Shown here one piece after another: positions 56,164-64,000 of a stretch of 64,000 bases of DNA (position 1 is the stretch's first letter; each line of letters starts with the position of its first letter). The notes beneath the pieces were generated by a model, which made no database searches, was not told where the DNA came from, and worked only from the letters and a program-made list of their open reading frames with translations. Source of the stretch: JANQPX01 sp965204405 (GTDB lineage: Bacteria > Pseudomonadota > Alphaproteobacteria > Geminicoccales > Geminicoccaceae); assembly GCA_965204405.1 (NCBI GenBank), contig CBDBEN010000005.1:930001-994000 (forward strand). Reading direction: 5' to 3'. Both the position numbers and the translations under genes were made by a program.

Positions 56164-56277
56164 AGCGCTTTTCGATCTTATGAAGTGCTCCCCCTCCCAA
56201 CCGCCCGATATGGTCGGGATTCTGCCGGTGGTTGGGAGGGGGAGCGGGCTGGTTCCGTTTGATCGGAAAATGCTCTA
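56161..56277. repeat. Palindromic element, copy 3 (between convergent genes)
   Basis: Terminal inverted repeats TAGAGCGCTTTTCGATC (56161-56177) and GATCGGAAAATGCTCTA (56261-56277) match at 14 of 17 positions. Inside, a 16-bp perfect stem (56187-56202 with 56230-56245) encloses CCCGATATGGTCGGGAT. Core and ends match copy 1 at 1326-1460. It lies between the convergent msmD and SDR genes. Confidence 0.85.
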
Positions 56278-56333
56278 GTGGAATGACCACATCAATTGAG
56301 TGATGGGGTGCCAGTTCTGCTTCTGGTTCGATA

Positions 56334-57197
56334 TCAGCGATTGGTTCCGGCGGATTTCCCGGTTGGCCGCCGCATCGCCTTCCAGTCTTCCTCGGTCATC
56401 ATGTCCTGAAGGAAGCTGAACTGACCGGCACCTTTCAGCCACTCGCCGCCATCAATCGTGATCACGTCGCCATTCACATAAACGCTTCCGTCCGCCATCA
56501 GGAAAGCGACCAGGTTGGTAAGCTCCCGATGTTCGCCAGGGCGTTTCAGCGGGTTTCTGGTCTCGAAGGCCTTGGCGATGTCGGCATTCGGAACCAGGCG
56601 GTCCCAGGCTCCCTTGGTCGGGAAGGGGCCGGGTGCGATCGCATTCAGGCGGATACCTCGACCCCCCCACTCAACGGCGAGGCTTTGAGTCATGGCGAGC
56701 ACACCGGCTTTCGCCATGGCAGAGGGGAGAACATAGGCCGAGCCGGTCCAGGCATAGGTGGTGGTGATGCTGAGCACCGTGCCGGAATGACCGGCGTCCA
56801 GCCAGCGCCTGCCTGCCGCCAGCGTACAGTTTGCGGACCCCTTTAAGACGATGCCCACGACGGCATCCACCGCGCGTGGTGAAAGCTCCTCGCTTTTCGC
56901 GAGGATGTTGCCGGCCGCGTTGTTGATCAGGCCATCGAGCGGTCGCTCGTCGAAGAGTGCTGTCATCATCGCTTCGACAGCGTCGACATCCCGAATGTCC
57001 AGACTATGGGTCATCACCTTGCCTCCGGTCGCCGCGCGCAACTCGTCCGCCGCTGCGGTCAGCACCTCGGCGCGGCGGCCGCATATCGCGATCTCGGCGC
57101 CGAGTTCCAGGAGGTGCTGTGCCATGCTCTTGCCAAGACCGGTGCCGCCGCCGGTTATGAGAATGCGCTTGCCGGCAAGAAGGTCGGATCGAAACAT
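56334..57197 (-). CDS. Short-chain dehydrogenase, 2,4-dienoyl-CoA reductase-like
   Basis: This 287-residue SDR has the NADP-binding GGGTGLGKSMAQ (about residues 16-27) and NNAAGN. The usual catalytic Tyr is replaced: the active-site segment reads VLPSAMAKAGVLAMTQSLAVEW, with Lys retained but Ala/Ser at the Tyr position. The segment RLNAIAPGPFPTKGAWDRL is that of peroxisomal-type 2,4-dienoyl-CoA reductases, which also lack the Tyr. It may reduce dienoyl-CoA in oxidation of unsaturated fatty acids. It stands alone, divergent from nothing and convergent with msmD. Confidence 0.85.
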   Translation of the reverse strand: MFRSDLLAGKRILITGGGTGLGKSMAQHLLELGAEIAICGRRAEVLTAAADELRAATGGKVMTHSLDIRDVDAVEAMMTALFDERPLDGLINNAAGNILAKSEELSPRAVDAVVGIVLKGSANCTLAAGRRWLDAGHSGTVLSITTTYAWTGSAYVLPSAMAKAGVLAMTQSLAVEWGGRGIRLNAIAPGPFPTKGAWDRLVPNADIAKAFETRNPLKRPGEHRELTNLVAFLMADGSVYVNGDVITIDGGEWLKGAGQFSFLQDMMTEEDWKAMRRPTGKSAGTNR

Positions 57198-57310
57198 GGG
57201 CTTGGGGCTCCTTTTCCCAGGGCTGCTCTGGCTGCGAAGTAAAGTCAGCCTAGCGGAGCGGGTGTTTTCGTGAAATATCTAGGTGCCGGCCGACTTCACC
57301 GGCCAGTTTT

Positions 57311-58225
57311 TTAAGCACGCCCGGCTCGTGCTTCGCATCGCGCGACATAGATGGCGCTGCCGGCGATCAGGCCACCGCCGAGCCAGACCCAAACGTCCGC
57401 CACCTCGCCGAAGGCGATAAAGGCGATGATGGCGACAAAGGGCAGGCGAAGATAGTCGAACGGCACCACAGTGGTCGCGTCCGCAACGGTCAGCGCCCGA
57501 GTCAGGCAAAAATGACCGGCCGTGCCGACGGCGCCGAACAGGACCGCCAGTCCCCAAAGCTCGGCCGTTGGCCATTCCCAGACCAGCAGGGCCGGCAGCA
57601 AGGACAGAGGTGTCAGTAGGAGCGGCAGGTAGATCACGGTCGCCGAGGTTGCTTCGCTTCGGGACATGTATTTCAAAAGCACCGTGCCGCTTCCCCAAAC
57701 CAGGGCGGTGACGATCGCGAGCAGGGCTACCGGATTGATTGCGGCGAGGCCCGGGCGGATGATGATCAACGCGCCAAGAAAGCCGAGGCCGATCGCGATC
57801 CAGCGGTGATGCCGCATCATCTCGTTCAGGAAGATGACGGCGAGAATGCTGGTGAAGATCGGGGCTGTGAAACTGAGAGCCGTCGCTTCGGCAAGCGGCA
57901 TCAAGGAAAGGGTGAAGAACCACAGCACCATAGCGGTGATGCCGATCAGCGCGCGGTAGAGATGAAGGTGAAAACGCTCCGTGCGCAAGGCCGAAACGCC
58001 CTGTTTATAGAGCCAGGGCGTAACTGCCAGGAGGCCGAAGGCGTTGCGAAAGAACACCACCTGCAGGGGATCGAAATGATCGGTCAGGTGGCGGACGAGG
58101 TTGATCATGATGGAAAAAAAGACCGCACCTGCCGACATCCAGAGCGCGCCTTGAAGCGACGGGGCAAGAGGAGCCCCCTTCGATAGCGTGAGGTTTTGCA
58201 AGGAAAGCCGCATACAGCCCGTCAT
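57311..58225 (-). CDS. DMT superfamily transporter (EamA family)
   Basis: This 304-residue inner-membrane protein has ten hydrophobic segments arranged as two EamA repeats, starting with WMSAGAVFFSIMINLVRHL and ending with VWLGGGLIAGSAIYVARC. DMT exporters carry amino acids or small metabolites, and the substrate cannot be told. The start is placed at 58225, as upstream codons of the longer frame (to 58291) have no membrane-protein character. It begins 74 bp behind the peptide-permease gene on the same strand. Confidence 0.85.
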   Translation of the reverse strand: MTGCMRLSLQNLTLSKGAPLAPSLQGALWMSAGAVFFSIMINLVRHLTDHFDPLQVVFFRNAFGLLAVTPWLYKQGVSALRTERFHLHLYRALIGITAMVLWFFTLSLMPLAEATALSFTAPIFTSILAVIFLNEMMRHHRWIAIGLGFLGALIIIRPGLAAINPVALLAIVTALVWGSGTVLLKYMSRSEATSATVIYLPLLLTPLSLLPALLVWEWPTAELWGLAVLFGAVGTAGHFCLTRALTVADATTVVPFDYLRLPFVAIIAFIAFGEVADVWVWLGGGLIAGSAIYVARCEARAGRA

Positions 58226-58299
58226 AGACCTGTTCGCTTTGCCATAACAGCGAAAAGCTCGTGGAGGGTCCCCAACATTTGGTTCCTGCAATCCGCAAA

Positions 58300-59160
58300 T
58301 TAGCGCTGCCGTCGCAATCGCGGATCGAGGAGATCGCGCAAGCCATCGCCCAGAAGATTGAGCCCGATCACCGTAAGCATGATTGCGAGGCCCGGAAAAA
58401 TGGCTAGTCCCGGAGCCAGGTGCATGAGGGTCTGTGCGTCGTTCAGCATTTTCCCCCAGGAGGGATTGGGCGGCTGGGTTCCGAGGCCGAGATAGCTGAG
58501 GCCGGCTTCAGCCAGAATGGCGAGCGCGAACTGAATCGTTCCCTGAACCACCAAGATGCCGGTGATATTGGGGATGATGTGGCCGGTGGTGACGCGTGCC
58601 GGGCCCTTGCCGGCGATCCGGGCTGCGAGGATGAACTCGCGCGGCCAGACGGAGAGGGCAGCACCTCTTGTCACCCGGGCGAAGACCGGAATGTTGAAGA
58701 TGCCGATCGCGATCATCGAATTGACCGCGCCTGGCCCATAGATAGCCGTGATCATGACGGCGGAGAGGAGAGCCGGAAAGGCAAAGGCGAAATCACTGAA
58801 GCGCATGACCAGCTCATCGATCCAGCCTCGCTTGGCCGCGGCGAGTGCACCAAGCGGGATGCCCATGCCTGCGCCAATGCCGACCGCGACCAGCGACACC
58901 AGGATCGAGTTGGCGGCACCCGCCATCATCATCGAGGCGACGTCACGGCCATACTGGTCGGTCCCGAGCCAGTGACTTGTCCCTGGAGGGGCAAATTTGT
59001 TGGCGATGTCCTGGGCGGCAAAAGGATAGGGCGTCCAGATGAGGGACAAGAGCGCAAGGGCCAATACGCCGAGGCTGATCAGCAGACCAACGACCAGACC
59101 GGGTGCCAGCAAGGCTTGTTTTATTTTAGAAGCCGGTGAGATTTGTGGTTCTGCTGCCAT
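58300..59160 (-). CDS. ABC transporter permease, DppC/OppC type
   Basis: This 286-residue permease has an N-terminal helix (about residues 19-41), the DppC pattern FAPPGTSHWLGTDQYGRDVASMMMAGAANSILVSLVAVGIG, and the EAA loop AARIAGKGPARVTTGHIIPNITGILVV. It pairs with the DppB-like gene just upstream; the ATG at 59160 begins 1 bp after that gene's stop. The longer frame to 59181 would overlap DppB. Confidence 0.9.
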   Translation of the reverse strand: MAAEPQISPASKIKQALLAPGLVVGLLISLGVLALALLSLIWTPYPFAAQDIANKFAPPGTSHWLGTDQYGRDVASMMMAGAANSILVSLVAVGIGAGMGIPLGALAAAKRGWIDELVMRFSDFAFAFPALLSAVMITAIYGPGAVNSMIAIGIFNIPVFARVTRGAALSVWPREFILAARIAGKGPARVTTGHIIPNITGILVVQGTIQFALAILAEAGLSYLGLGTQPPNPSWGKMLNDAQTLMHLAPGLAIFPGLAIMLTVIGLNLLGDGLRDLLDPRLRRQR

Positions 59161-59161
59161 C

Positions 59162-60121
59162 TCAGAGATTCGTAGCACCATTGCGCAGGCGCGGGTCGAT
59201 CACGGCGTAGAGGAGATCGACCACGAAATTGATGACGATCACCGTCCCGGCAAGCAGCACCACGAGGTCCCGCACCACGATCAGATCACGTTGGGCGATC
59301 GCCTGGAAGATCAACCGGCCAAGACCTGGAAGGTAAAAAACATTTTCGACGATGATCGTGCCGGCGAGCAGGAAGGAAAATTGCAAGCCCATGATGGTGA
59401 CCACGGGGATCAGCGCGTTTCTGAGCACATGGCGCCAAAGGGTTGCTCTTTTGGTGAGGCCTTTTGCGCGGGCGGTTCGCACATAGTCCTCGCCAAGCGT
59501 CTCCAGGACCGATGAGCGCGTCACTCTCGCCAAGATCGCCGCTTGGGGGAGAGCGAGAGAAATGGCCGGCAGCATCAGGGATTTGAGTGCCGCCCAGATC
59601 CCCCTGTCCCAGCCGGCGAAACCGCCTGCCGGCAGCCAGCCGAGCTGCACCGAGAACAGCATGATCAAAAGGAGTGCGAACCAAAAATTCGGCACGGCGA
59701 CCCCGAGTTGGCTGAATCCCATTACCCCGAGATCGCTGGCCTTGCCGCGGTGGGCAGCGGCAATCACGCCAAGGGGGATAGCGATCAGCGTGGAAAGCGT
59801 GATCGCTATCAGGGCAAGGGGCAGGGAGACCGCGAGGCGATCCAGGATGAGCTGGCTGACTGGTACGCTATAGGTGTAGCTTTCGCCGAGATCGCCGACC
59901 GCCAGTCCGCCGATCCAGGCGAGATAGCGAAGTGGTGCCGGGCGATCCAGCCCCATCTCGGTGCGGAGCGCCGCCAGCGTATCTTCCCGCGCCCCGACGC
60001 CGAGAATGATCGCCGCCGGATCTCCGGGCAGGATCTCCATGGCAATGAACACCACGATGGAAGCGACGACGAGCGTGAGAACGAGGGCGATCAGGCGTTT
60101 GAGGAAGAAGAGAGACATCAA
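59162..60121 (-). CDS. ABC transporter permease, DppB/OppB type
   Basis: This 319-residue permease has LKRLIALVLTLVVASIVVFIAMEILPGDPAAIILG at its start, the DppB motif MGLDRPAPLRYLAWIGGLAVGDLGESYTYSVPV, and EAA loop ARAKGLTKRATLWRHVLRNALIPVVTIMG. It forms the peptide channel with DppC. Its substrate-binding protein gene is 1.1 kb upstream, beyond an opposite-strand gene. No ATPase gene of this system is present in the window. Confidence 0.9.
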   Translation of the reverse strand: MMSLFFLKRLIALVLTLVVASIVVFIAMEILPGDPAAIILGVGAREDTLAALRTEMGLDRPAPLRYLAWIGGLAVGDLGESYTYSVPVSQLILDRLAVSLPLALIAITLSTLIAIPLGVIAAAHRGKASDLGVMGFSQLGVAVPNFWFALLLIMLFSVQLGWLPAGGFAGWDRGIWAALKSLMLPAISLALPQAAILARVTRSSVLETLGEDYVRTARAKGLTKRATLWRHVLRNALIPVVTIMGLQFSFLLAGTIIVENVFYLPGLGRLIFQAIAQRDLIVVRDLVVLLAGTVIVINFVVDLLYAVIDPRLRNGATNL

Positions 60122-60540
60122 CAGGCTGATCGGTCCAGTTCATCGGTTGGCCATGTCACACAAACATTCTGCTCTCGTTGAAAGCTTGCCATCTTTAATC
60201 AGCATGGTCGATATCAAGGTCATTTGCCGGAAAAAATCATGAGCAAACCGCTCCTTTTGTCTCGCATGGGGAGTGAGCCCACACCTATCGACAGCGGTGT
60301 CAAATCCAAGGATCAATCCAGTGAAACTGTAAAGAAATCAGACTTCTTTGCTCTATGGGAGCGGCAATGCCGTGATTGTTCGAGTTTATTTTTTCTTGAT
60401 GTAACAACGCGCTGGATGGGCGTTTCTGCTCATAAGACTCCAACGGCACGGATTTTGCTTATTAGTTGAAGTAGTGACGTCAGAAATCTTTTTTTTTCTT
60501 AACCTTTCATCAATATCTATGAGAAGCTAAGGAGTCAATG
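60122..60540. other. 419-bp gap without a firm gene
   Basis: A frame from 60239 to 60469 (+, MSKPLLL...) has no homology I recognise. TTTTTTTT precedes CTTAACC near 60490. AAGGAG at 60530-60535 is the ribosome-binding site of the PEP-CTERM gene. Confidence 0.4.
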
Positions 60541-61095
60541 ATGAAGATGGTATCTAGAAGCTGGTTCATGGCAGTAGCATGTCTCGCCGTCGGTGTGCTC
60601 ACGGCTGGGAAGGCCAATGCGATCGTTTTGACGTTCGACAGCATCGGTGGCCCTGCTCTGTTCTCCCCAACCTATTCGGAGGCCGGGTTCACCTTTACTC
60701 TCTCTGGAGGAAGCAATCCTCATACCGGCGATGCCGGCGGTCCCGGTACGCTTAACTGGCATAATGCGGGCTTCAACGACAATGGCGTCATCATGACGCT
60801 CACCGAAGACACCAACGCTCTCTTTGACCTCGGAAGCATCGACATTGTTTCTCTGAGCGCTCCTTTCACCATCTCCGCGGCTGGATTTGGTCCGCTCGTC
60901 TTTAATACGGCTGGAACCAAGGTTCTGAATTTCCTGAACGTTCCAAGCGTGGCCTTCGACGTTGGCAATCTTGTCGCCATCGACAATGTCAATCTTACGG
61001 CAAGCGTTGCGGTGCCAGAGCCTGCGTCGGTCGCCTTGCTCGGCCTCGGGTTGATGGGAATTGGAGTGGCTGTGAGACGACGCTACACCGCATAA
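60541..61095 (+). CDS. PEP-CTERM sorting-domain protein (secreted)
   Basis: This 184-residue protein has a Sec signal (WFMAVACLAVGVLTAGKANA-IV) and a Gly/Asn/Thr-rich extracellular body (FDSIGGPALFSP...FTISAAGFGP). Its C-terminus is the PEP-CTERM tripartite signal VPEPASVALLGLGLMGIGVAVRRR: VPEP, hydrophobic helix, Arg cluster. It is processed by an exosortase (EpsH-like), not encoded here. The ATG at 60541 was chosen over 60538 because of spacing to AAGGAG. Its position splits a peptide ABC operon on the other strand. Confidence 0.9.
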   Translation: MKMVSRSWFMAVACLAVGVLTAGKANAIVLTFDSIGGPALFSPTYSEAGFTFTLSGGSNPHTGDAGGPGTLNWHNAGFNDNGVIMTLTEDTNALFDLGSIDIVSLSAPFTISAAGFGPLVFNTAGTKVLNFLNVPSVAFDVGNLVAIDNVNLTASVAVPEPASVALLGLGLMGIGVAVRRRYTA

Positions 61096-61120
61096 GCAAC
61101 GTCCAAGTTTGCGCAACAAA

Positions 61121-61150
61121 GTTGGAGCGGCCTTACATGGCCGCTCCAAC
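61121..61150. other. Perfect 12-bp hairpin between convergent genes
   Basis: GTTGGAGCGGCC and GGCCGCTCCAAC with a 6-nt loop (TTACAT), 26 bp after the PEP-CTERM stop. No T-run follows on the + strand, so it may work as an mRNA end-stabiliser or Rho-assisted terminator. Confidence 0.6.
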
Positions 61151-61237
61151 GGCTATTCAACAGGTCCATTTGCAACGTCGCGACAAGATCGTCTAGCTCA
61201 CGCTAAAACCGCCAGTCCCTAAGCGACGACCGGTAAG

Positions 61238-62734
61238 CTACTCCGTCCAGGCAACGCCCGTGAGATCGTTCGCCTGAACCGGGCTGTTCTCCCAAAGGCC
61301 CGTGAGCCTGGCATCCCAGACGCCATGTTTAGCGAGCTGAAACAGGAAGGCATTTACCGAATCCTCGGCGAGCATGGATTGCGCATCGGCTAGAAGCTTA
61401 TTGCGCCCCGCTTCGTCCGCCGTCTCGGCGAGTTGGTCGATCAGGTCCTTGAACTCGGCTTTCTGGTAGTCGAAATAATAATCCGATCCGCGGCTGTAGA
61501 TCTCGATATCCATGGGCTCGGTGTGGGAGACGATGGTGAGATCGTAGTCCTTGCCCTTGAACACTTGCTCTAGCCACTGTGCCCATTCAACCGGGATGAT
61601 CTCGGCGGTAATGCCGACCTCGGCGAGCTGTGCCGCGATGATCTCGCCGCCGCGGCGGGCATAGGAGGGCGGAGGCAGCTTCAAAGTCAGGGTGATGCCG
61701 TCGCCATGACCGGCTTCGGCAAGCAAGGCCTTCGCCTTTTCGGGGTCAAAGGGATACATGCCGGTCAGATCGACATAAGCCGGATGATGAGGTGCGAAAT
61801 GGCTGCCTATCGGGGTGCCGTAGCCGAACATGGCGCCATCGATGATGGCATTGCGGTCGATGGCATGGGCGATGGCCTGCCGCACCCTGACATCATCGAA
61901 AGGGGGCTTGCCGTTGTTGATCGCAAGGATGGTTTCACCTTCGGTGGTGCCGATTTTCACGGTAAAGCGCGGGTCCGCCTCGAACTGGCTCATGTTCTCC
62001 GGGGCGGGAAAATTCGGAAAGGCGTCCAGATCTCCCGCCATTATCGCCGCCATGGCGGCTGCCGGATCCGGCACGATCTGGAACGTTGCACGCTCAAGCT
62101 TGACGGCATCGCCCCAATAATTTTCGTTGCGTTTGAGTTCGATGCGGTCGCCCTGGACCCAGCGATCGAACGTGAACGGGCCCGTACCGATCGGCAGGGC
62201 CTTGTTGTCGTCGGCACTTTCCGGCGCCACGATCACCGCATCGCCCCAGCCAAGATTGAACAGGAAATGCCCGGTCGGACGCTTTAGCGTTATGACAACC
62301 TTGTCTGCGCCGTCGGTCGCCACCGATGCGATGGGCTCGAAGAGAGCTTTTTGCGCATTGGTGCTGTCTTCGGCCATGGCCCGCTCGAGGGAGAAGACGA
62401 CGTCTTCAGCTTCGAACGTGCTGCCGTCATGAAAAAGGGCGCCTTCCTCAAGGGTGAACTCATAGGTCAGGCCGTCGTCGCTGACGGTCCAGGCCTTGGC
62501 AAGGCCTGGCTGGACGAGGCCGCTTTGATCGATACGGGTGAGGCCTTCGAAGACATTGGAATAGACCACCTCGTCGATCGCAGCTGCCGCACCGGCAGTC
62601 GGATCCAGATGGGGCGGCTCCAGTGGGATGCCGAGACCAATTCGGTCCTTGGCACCGGCAGCACCCGCCGGCAACAGGCTCGCAGCGGCAATCAGAACAA
62701 GGGCTGTCAAAGAACCCTTCGAAGACAATGTCAT
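61238..62734 (-). CDS. ABC transporter substrate-binding protein, peptide/nickel (DppA) family
   Basis: This 498-residue family-5 periplasmic binding protein has a Sec signal (LTALVLIAAASLLPAGAAGA-KD) and LEPPHLDPTAGAAAAIDEVVYSNVFEGLTRID near the start. It also has AKAWTVSDDGLTYEFTLEEGALFHDGSTFEAEDVVFSLERAM and PFDDVRVRQAIAHAIDR, the characteristic signatures. It binds peptides or related compounds. The ATG at 62734 lies 1 bp after the P1 peptidase stop, so it is coupled to two peptidase genes. A longer frame upstream is the shadow of the peptidase. Confidence 0.9.
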   Translation of the reverse strand: MTLSSKGSLTALVLIAAASLLPAGAAGAKDRIGLGIPLEPPHLDPTAGAAAAIDEVVYSNVFEGLTRIDQSGLVQPGLAKAWTVSDDGLTYEFTLEEGALFHDGSTFEAEDVVFSLERAMAEDSTNAQKALFEPIASVATDGADKVVITLKRPTGHFLFNLGWGDAVIVAPESADDNKALPIGTGPFTFDRWVQGDRIELKRNENYWGDAVKLERATFQIVPDPAAAMAAIMAGDLDAFPNFPAPENMSQFEADPRFTVKIGTTEGETILAINNGKPPFDDVRVRQAIAHAIDRNAIIDGAMFGYGTPIGSHFAPHHPAYVDLTGMYPFDPEKAKALLAEAGHGDGITLTLKLPPPSYARRGGEIIAAQLAEVGITAEIIPVEWAQWLEQVFKGKDYDLTIVSHTEPMDIEIYSRGSDYYFDYQKAEFKDLIDQLAETADEAGRNKLLADAQSMLAEDSVNAFLFQLAKHGVWDARLTGLWENSPVQANDLTGVAWTE

Positions 62735-62735
62735 A

Positions 62736-63785
62736 TCAGCTTTCCTCACCAACGCCCTGGGGATCCACATAGAGGCTACGATAAGAAGGGATGTTATCCA
62801 AGTCGTCCGCTTCGTAAACACCGCGGGCGATAGCGCGAGCGGTGCAGTCAGCGGCGAGCGACCCAAACCTGGCGAGATCGGTGACGGGAGCATGGAGTTC
62901 ATGAACGCCGGTCGACAGCACGAACACGGTGTCACCGTCATAGGGCGTATGGACGGGCCGGATGGCCCGGGCAATGCCGTCCTGAGCCATGATCGCCACC
63001 CGTTTTGCTTCGGCTCTGGTAAGGGCGGCATCAGTGGCGACGACCACCAGCGTGGTATTGCTGCCGGCCTCTCCGGGAAAGCGGTCGTCGAATAGCGGCC
63101 GCTCGGCCTGTGCCGCTCGGCATCTGCAGCCTCCGAACTCGGCGTTCTGCTCGAAAGGCCAGGCCCAGAAGACGTCGGTTCCGGGCATGAGGACAGACCC
63201 CACGGGGTTCACCGCGGCAAGTGCTGCGATCGTGACGGGTGGCCGATTATCAGATGCGGTCACAATCGAGGCGCTGCCTAGGCCACCGTTCATACGGCCA
63301 ATTGACGCCGCGCCGACCGTAGCGCCGAGACCGGCGCCTGCGTTACCAAGGGCGAAACATTCGCCGGCATTGTTGCAGGCCGACTTGCCCAGCTCGCGGT
63401 AGGGAGGCGTATCTCCCCAGCCCTGGTCAGCGCTGTCCGAAAGATCGAACAGGATCGCAGACGGTACGATTGGCACGATAGCCTTGCCGACCGGGTAACC
63501 GCGGCGGCGGGCGGCAAGCCAGGCCATGACGCCGCCGGCCGCATCAATACCGAAGCTCGAGCCGCCGGAAAGGACAATCGCGTCGACCTTGTCCACGAGG
63601 CAGGTCGGGTTGAGCGCGTCGGTCTCCCTCGTGCCGGGGGCACCGCCCCTTACGTCCACCGCGCAGACCGCTTGGCGTTCCGGCAAAACGACAGTCGTGC
63701 CGCTCCGTGCATCGTGGTCTTCGCTATTGCCGACAAGAATGCCGGAAACGTCGGTGATCAGATTCTTGGGGCCAACCCAGATCAA
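62736..63785 (-). CDS. P1 family (DmpA-like) N-terminal-nucleophile aminopeptidase
   Basis: This 349-residue protein of the peptidase S58/DmpA family has NLITDVSGILVGNSEDHDARSGTTVVLPE at the N-terminus, LSGGSSFGIDAAGGVMAWLAARR and CFALGNAGAGLGATVGAASIGRMNGGLGSASIV. The Ser in GGLGSAS is the likely nucleophile, exposed by self-cleavage. It may hydrolyse beta-aminoacyl or D-peptides taken up by the neighbouring importer. The start is TTG in a TTGA overlap with the upstream M20 peptidase stop; the N-terminus is complete compared with the family. Confidence 0.88.
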   Translation of the reverse strand: MIWVGPKNLITDVSGILVGNSEDHDARSGTTVVLPERQAVCAVDVRGGAPGTRETDALNPTCLVDKVDAIVLSGGSSFGIDAAGGVMAWLAARRRGYPVGKAIVPIVPSAILFDLSDSADQGWGDTPPYRELGKSACNNAGECFALGNAGAGLGATVGAASIGRMNGGLGSASIVTASDNRPPVTIAALAAVNPVGSVLMPGTDVFWAWPFEQNAEFGGCRCRAAQAERPLFDDRFPGEAGSNTTLVVVATDAALTRAEAKRVAIMAQDGIARAIRPVHTPYDGDTVFVLSTGVHELHAPVTDLARFGSLAADCTARAIARGVYEADDLDNIPSYRSLYVDPQGVGEES

Positions 63786-64000
63786 TGGAGGGGTACGCCC
63801 AAGAGGCGCAGCGCCGAAGCTGCCATCACTTTGGTGGCGGCCACTAGATGCTCGATCTCGACATATTCATCGGGTTGATGGGCGAGATCCAGAATGCCCG
63901 GGCCGTAGGCGATACACTCCTGGAGCTGGCCGATGCGATGAATGTGCTTCTGGTCGTAGGTTCCAGGCGAGACGATCAGTTCCGGTGGCTTTCCGAGGAC
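63782..64000 (-). CDS. M20-family peptidase/deacylase, C-terminal part (partial)
   Basis: The visible 72 C-terminal residues include KHIHRIGQLQECIAYGPGILDLAHQPDEYVEIEHLVAATKVMAASALRLLG, the closing segment of ArgE/DapE/ACY1-like M20 enzymes: YGPG followed by AHQPDEYVEI supplies a metal-site His and Glu. Most of the gene lies outside the right edge. Placed first in an apparent operon with the P1 peptidase and peptide-binding protein, it may hydrolyse imported acyl-amino acids or peptides. Confidence 0.8.
   Translation of the reverse strand, partial: VLGKPPELIVSPGTYDQKHIHRIGQLQECIAYGPGILDLAHQPDEYVEIEHLVAATKVMAASALRLLGVPLH

Overview
The window comes from a moderately GC-rich alphaproteobacterium, probably a marine or saline, heterotrophic Rhodospirillales-like lineage. 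The 16S/23S/5S operon reads as alphaproteobacterial, rluD-rpoH sit together as in many Alphaproteobacteria, and the gene content is dominated by uptake and oxidation of small organic compounds. No 16S search could be run, so the genus is open.

Layout. 0-5.4 kb: a two-subunit TPP decarboxylase (sulfopyruvate/phosphonopyruvate type), rpoH, rluD, a small membrane protein, a TrmA/RlmD-type RNA methyltransferase and tRNA-Glu(CUC). 5.4-9.1 kb: a group II intron with its LtrA-type protein, flanked by DNA without recognisable genes. 9-14 kb: thiolase plus bifunctional FadB-type protein (beta-oxidation) and L-serine ammonia-lyase. 14.2-17.4 kb: an exported cytochrome P460 with a huge Asn-Pro-Cys repeat, and an M23 peptidase. 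17.8-23.5 kb: one rRNA operon with tRNA-Ile in the spacer (no tRNA-Ala) and tRNA-fMet at the end. 24-32.5 kb: GMC oxidoreductase, aldo/keto reductase, sulfotransferase and a complete polyamine-type ABC importer. 32.7-43.2 kb: mixed small genes, a beta-barrel protein, dgoK-dgoA, HlyU, AlkB, a 2-hydroxyacid dehydrogenase, and denD / otnK-otnC for four-carbon sugar acids. 43.4-46.7 kb: sterol-desaturase family protein and copper amine oxidase.

The centrepiece is 47.1-56.2 kb. It contains a multicomponent Rieske oxygenase (large subunit, small subunit, Rieske ferredoxin, FAD/[2Fe-2S] reductase) in the order msmABCD, facing a sulfonate-type ABC importer. The large subunit carries the CxH-X26-CxxH Rieske spacing that characterises methanesulfonate monooxygenase (MsmA). 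Together these would import methanesulfonate and cleave it to formaldehyde and sulfite. The importer carries one ATPase more than the classical msmEFGH set.

56.3-64 kb: a DECR-like SDR, a DMT exporter, a split peptide ABC system (two permeases; binding protein, P1 peptidase and M20 peptidase) interrupted by an opposite-strand PEP-CTERM gene.

A recurring structure cuts across the annotation. Three long G/C-rich palindromes (about 1.35, 40.1 and 56.2 kb) all lie between convergent genes. Two have matching terminal inverted repeats whose first three bases are the stop codon of the upstream gene.
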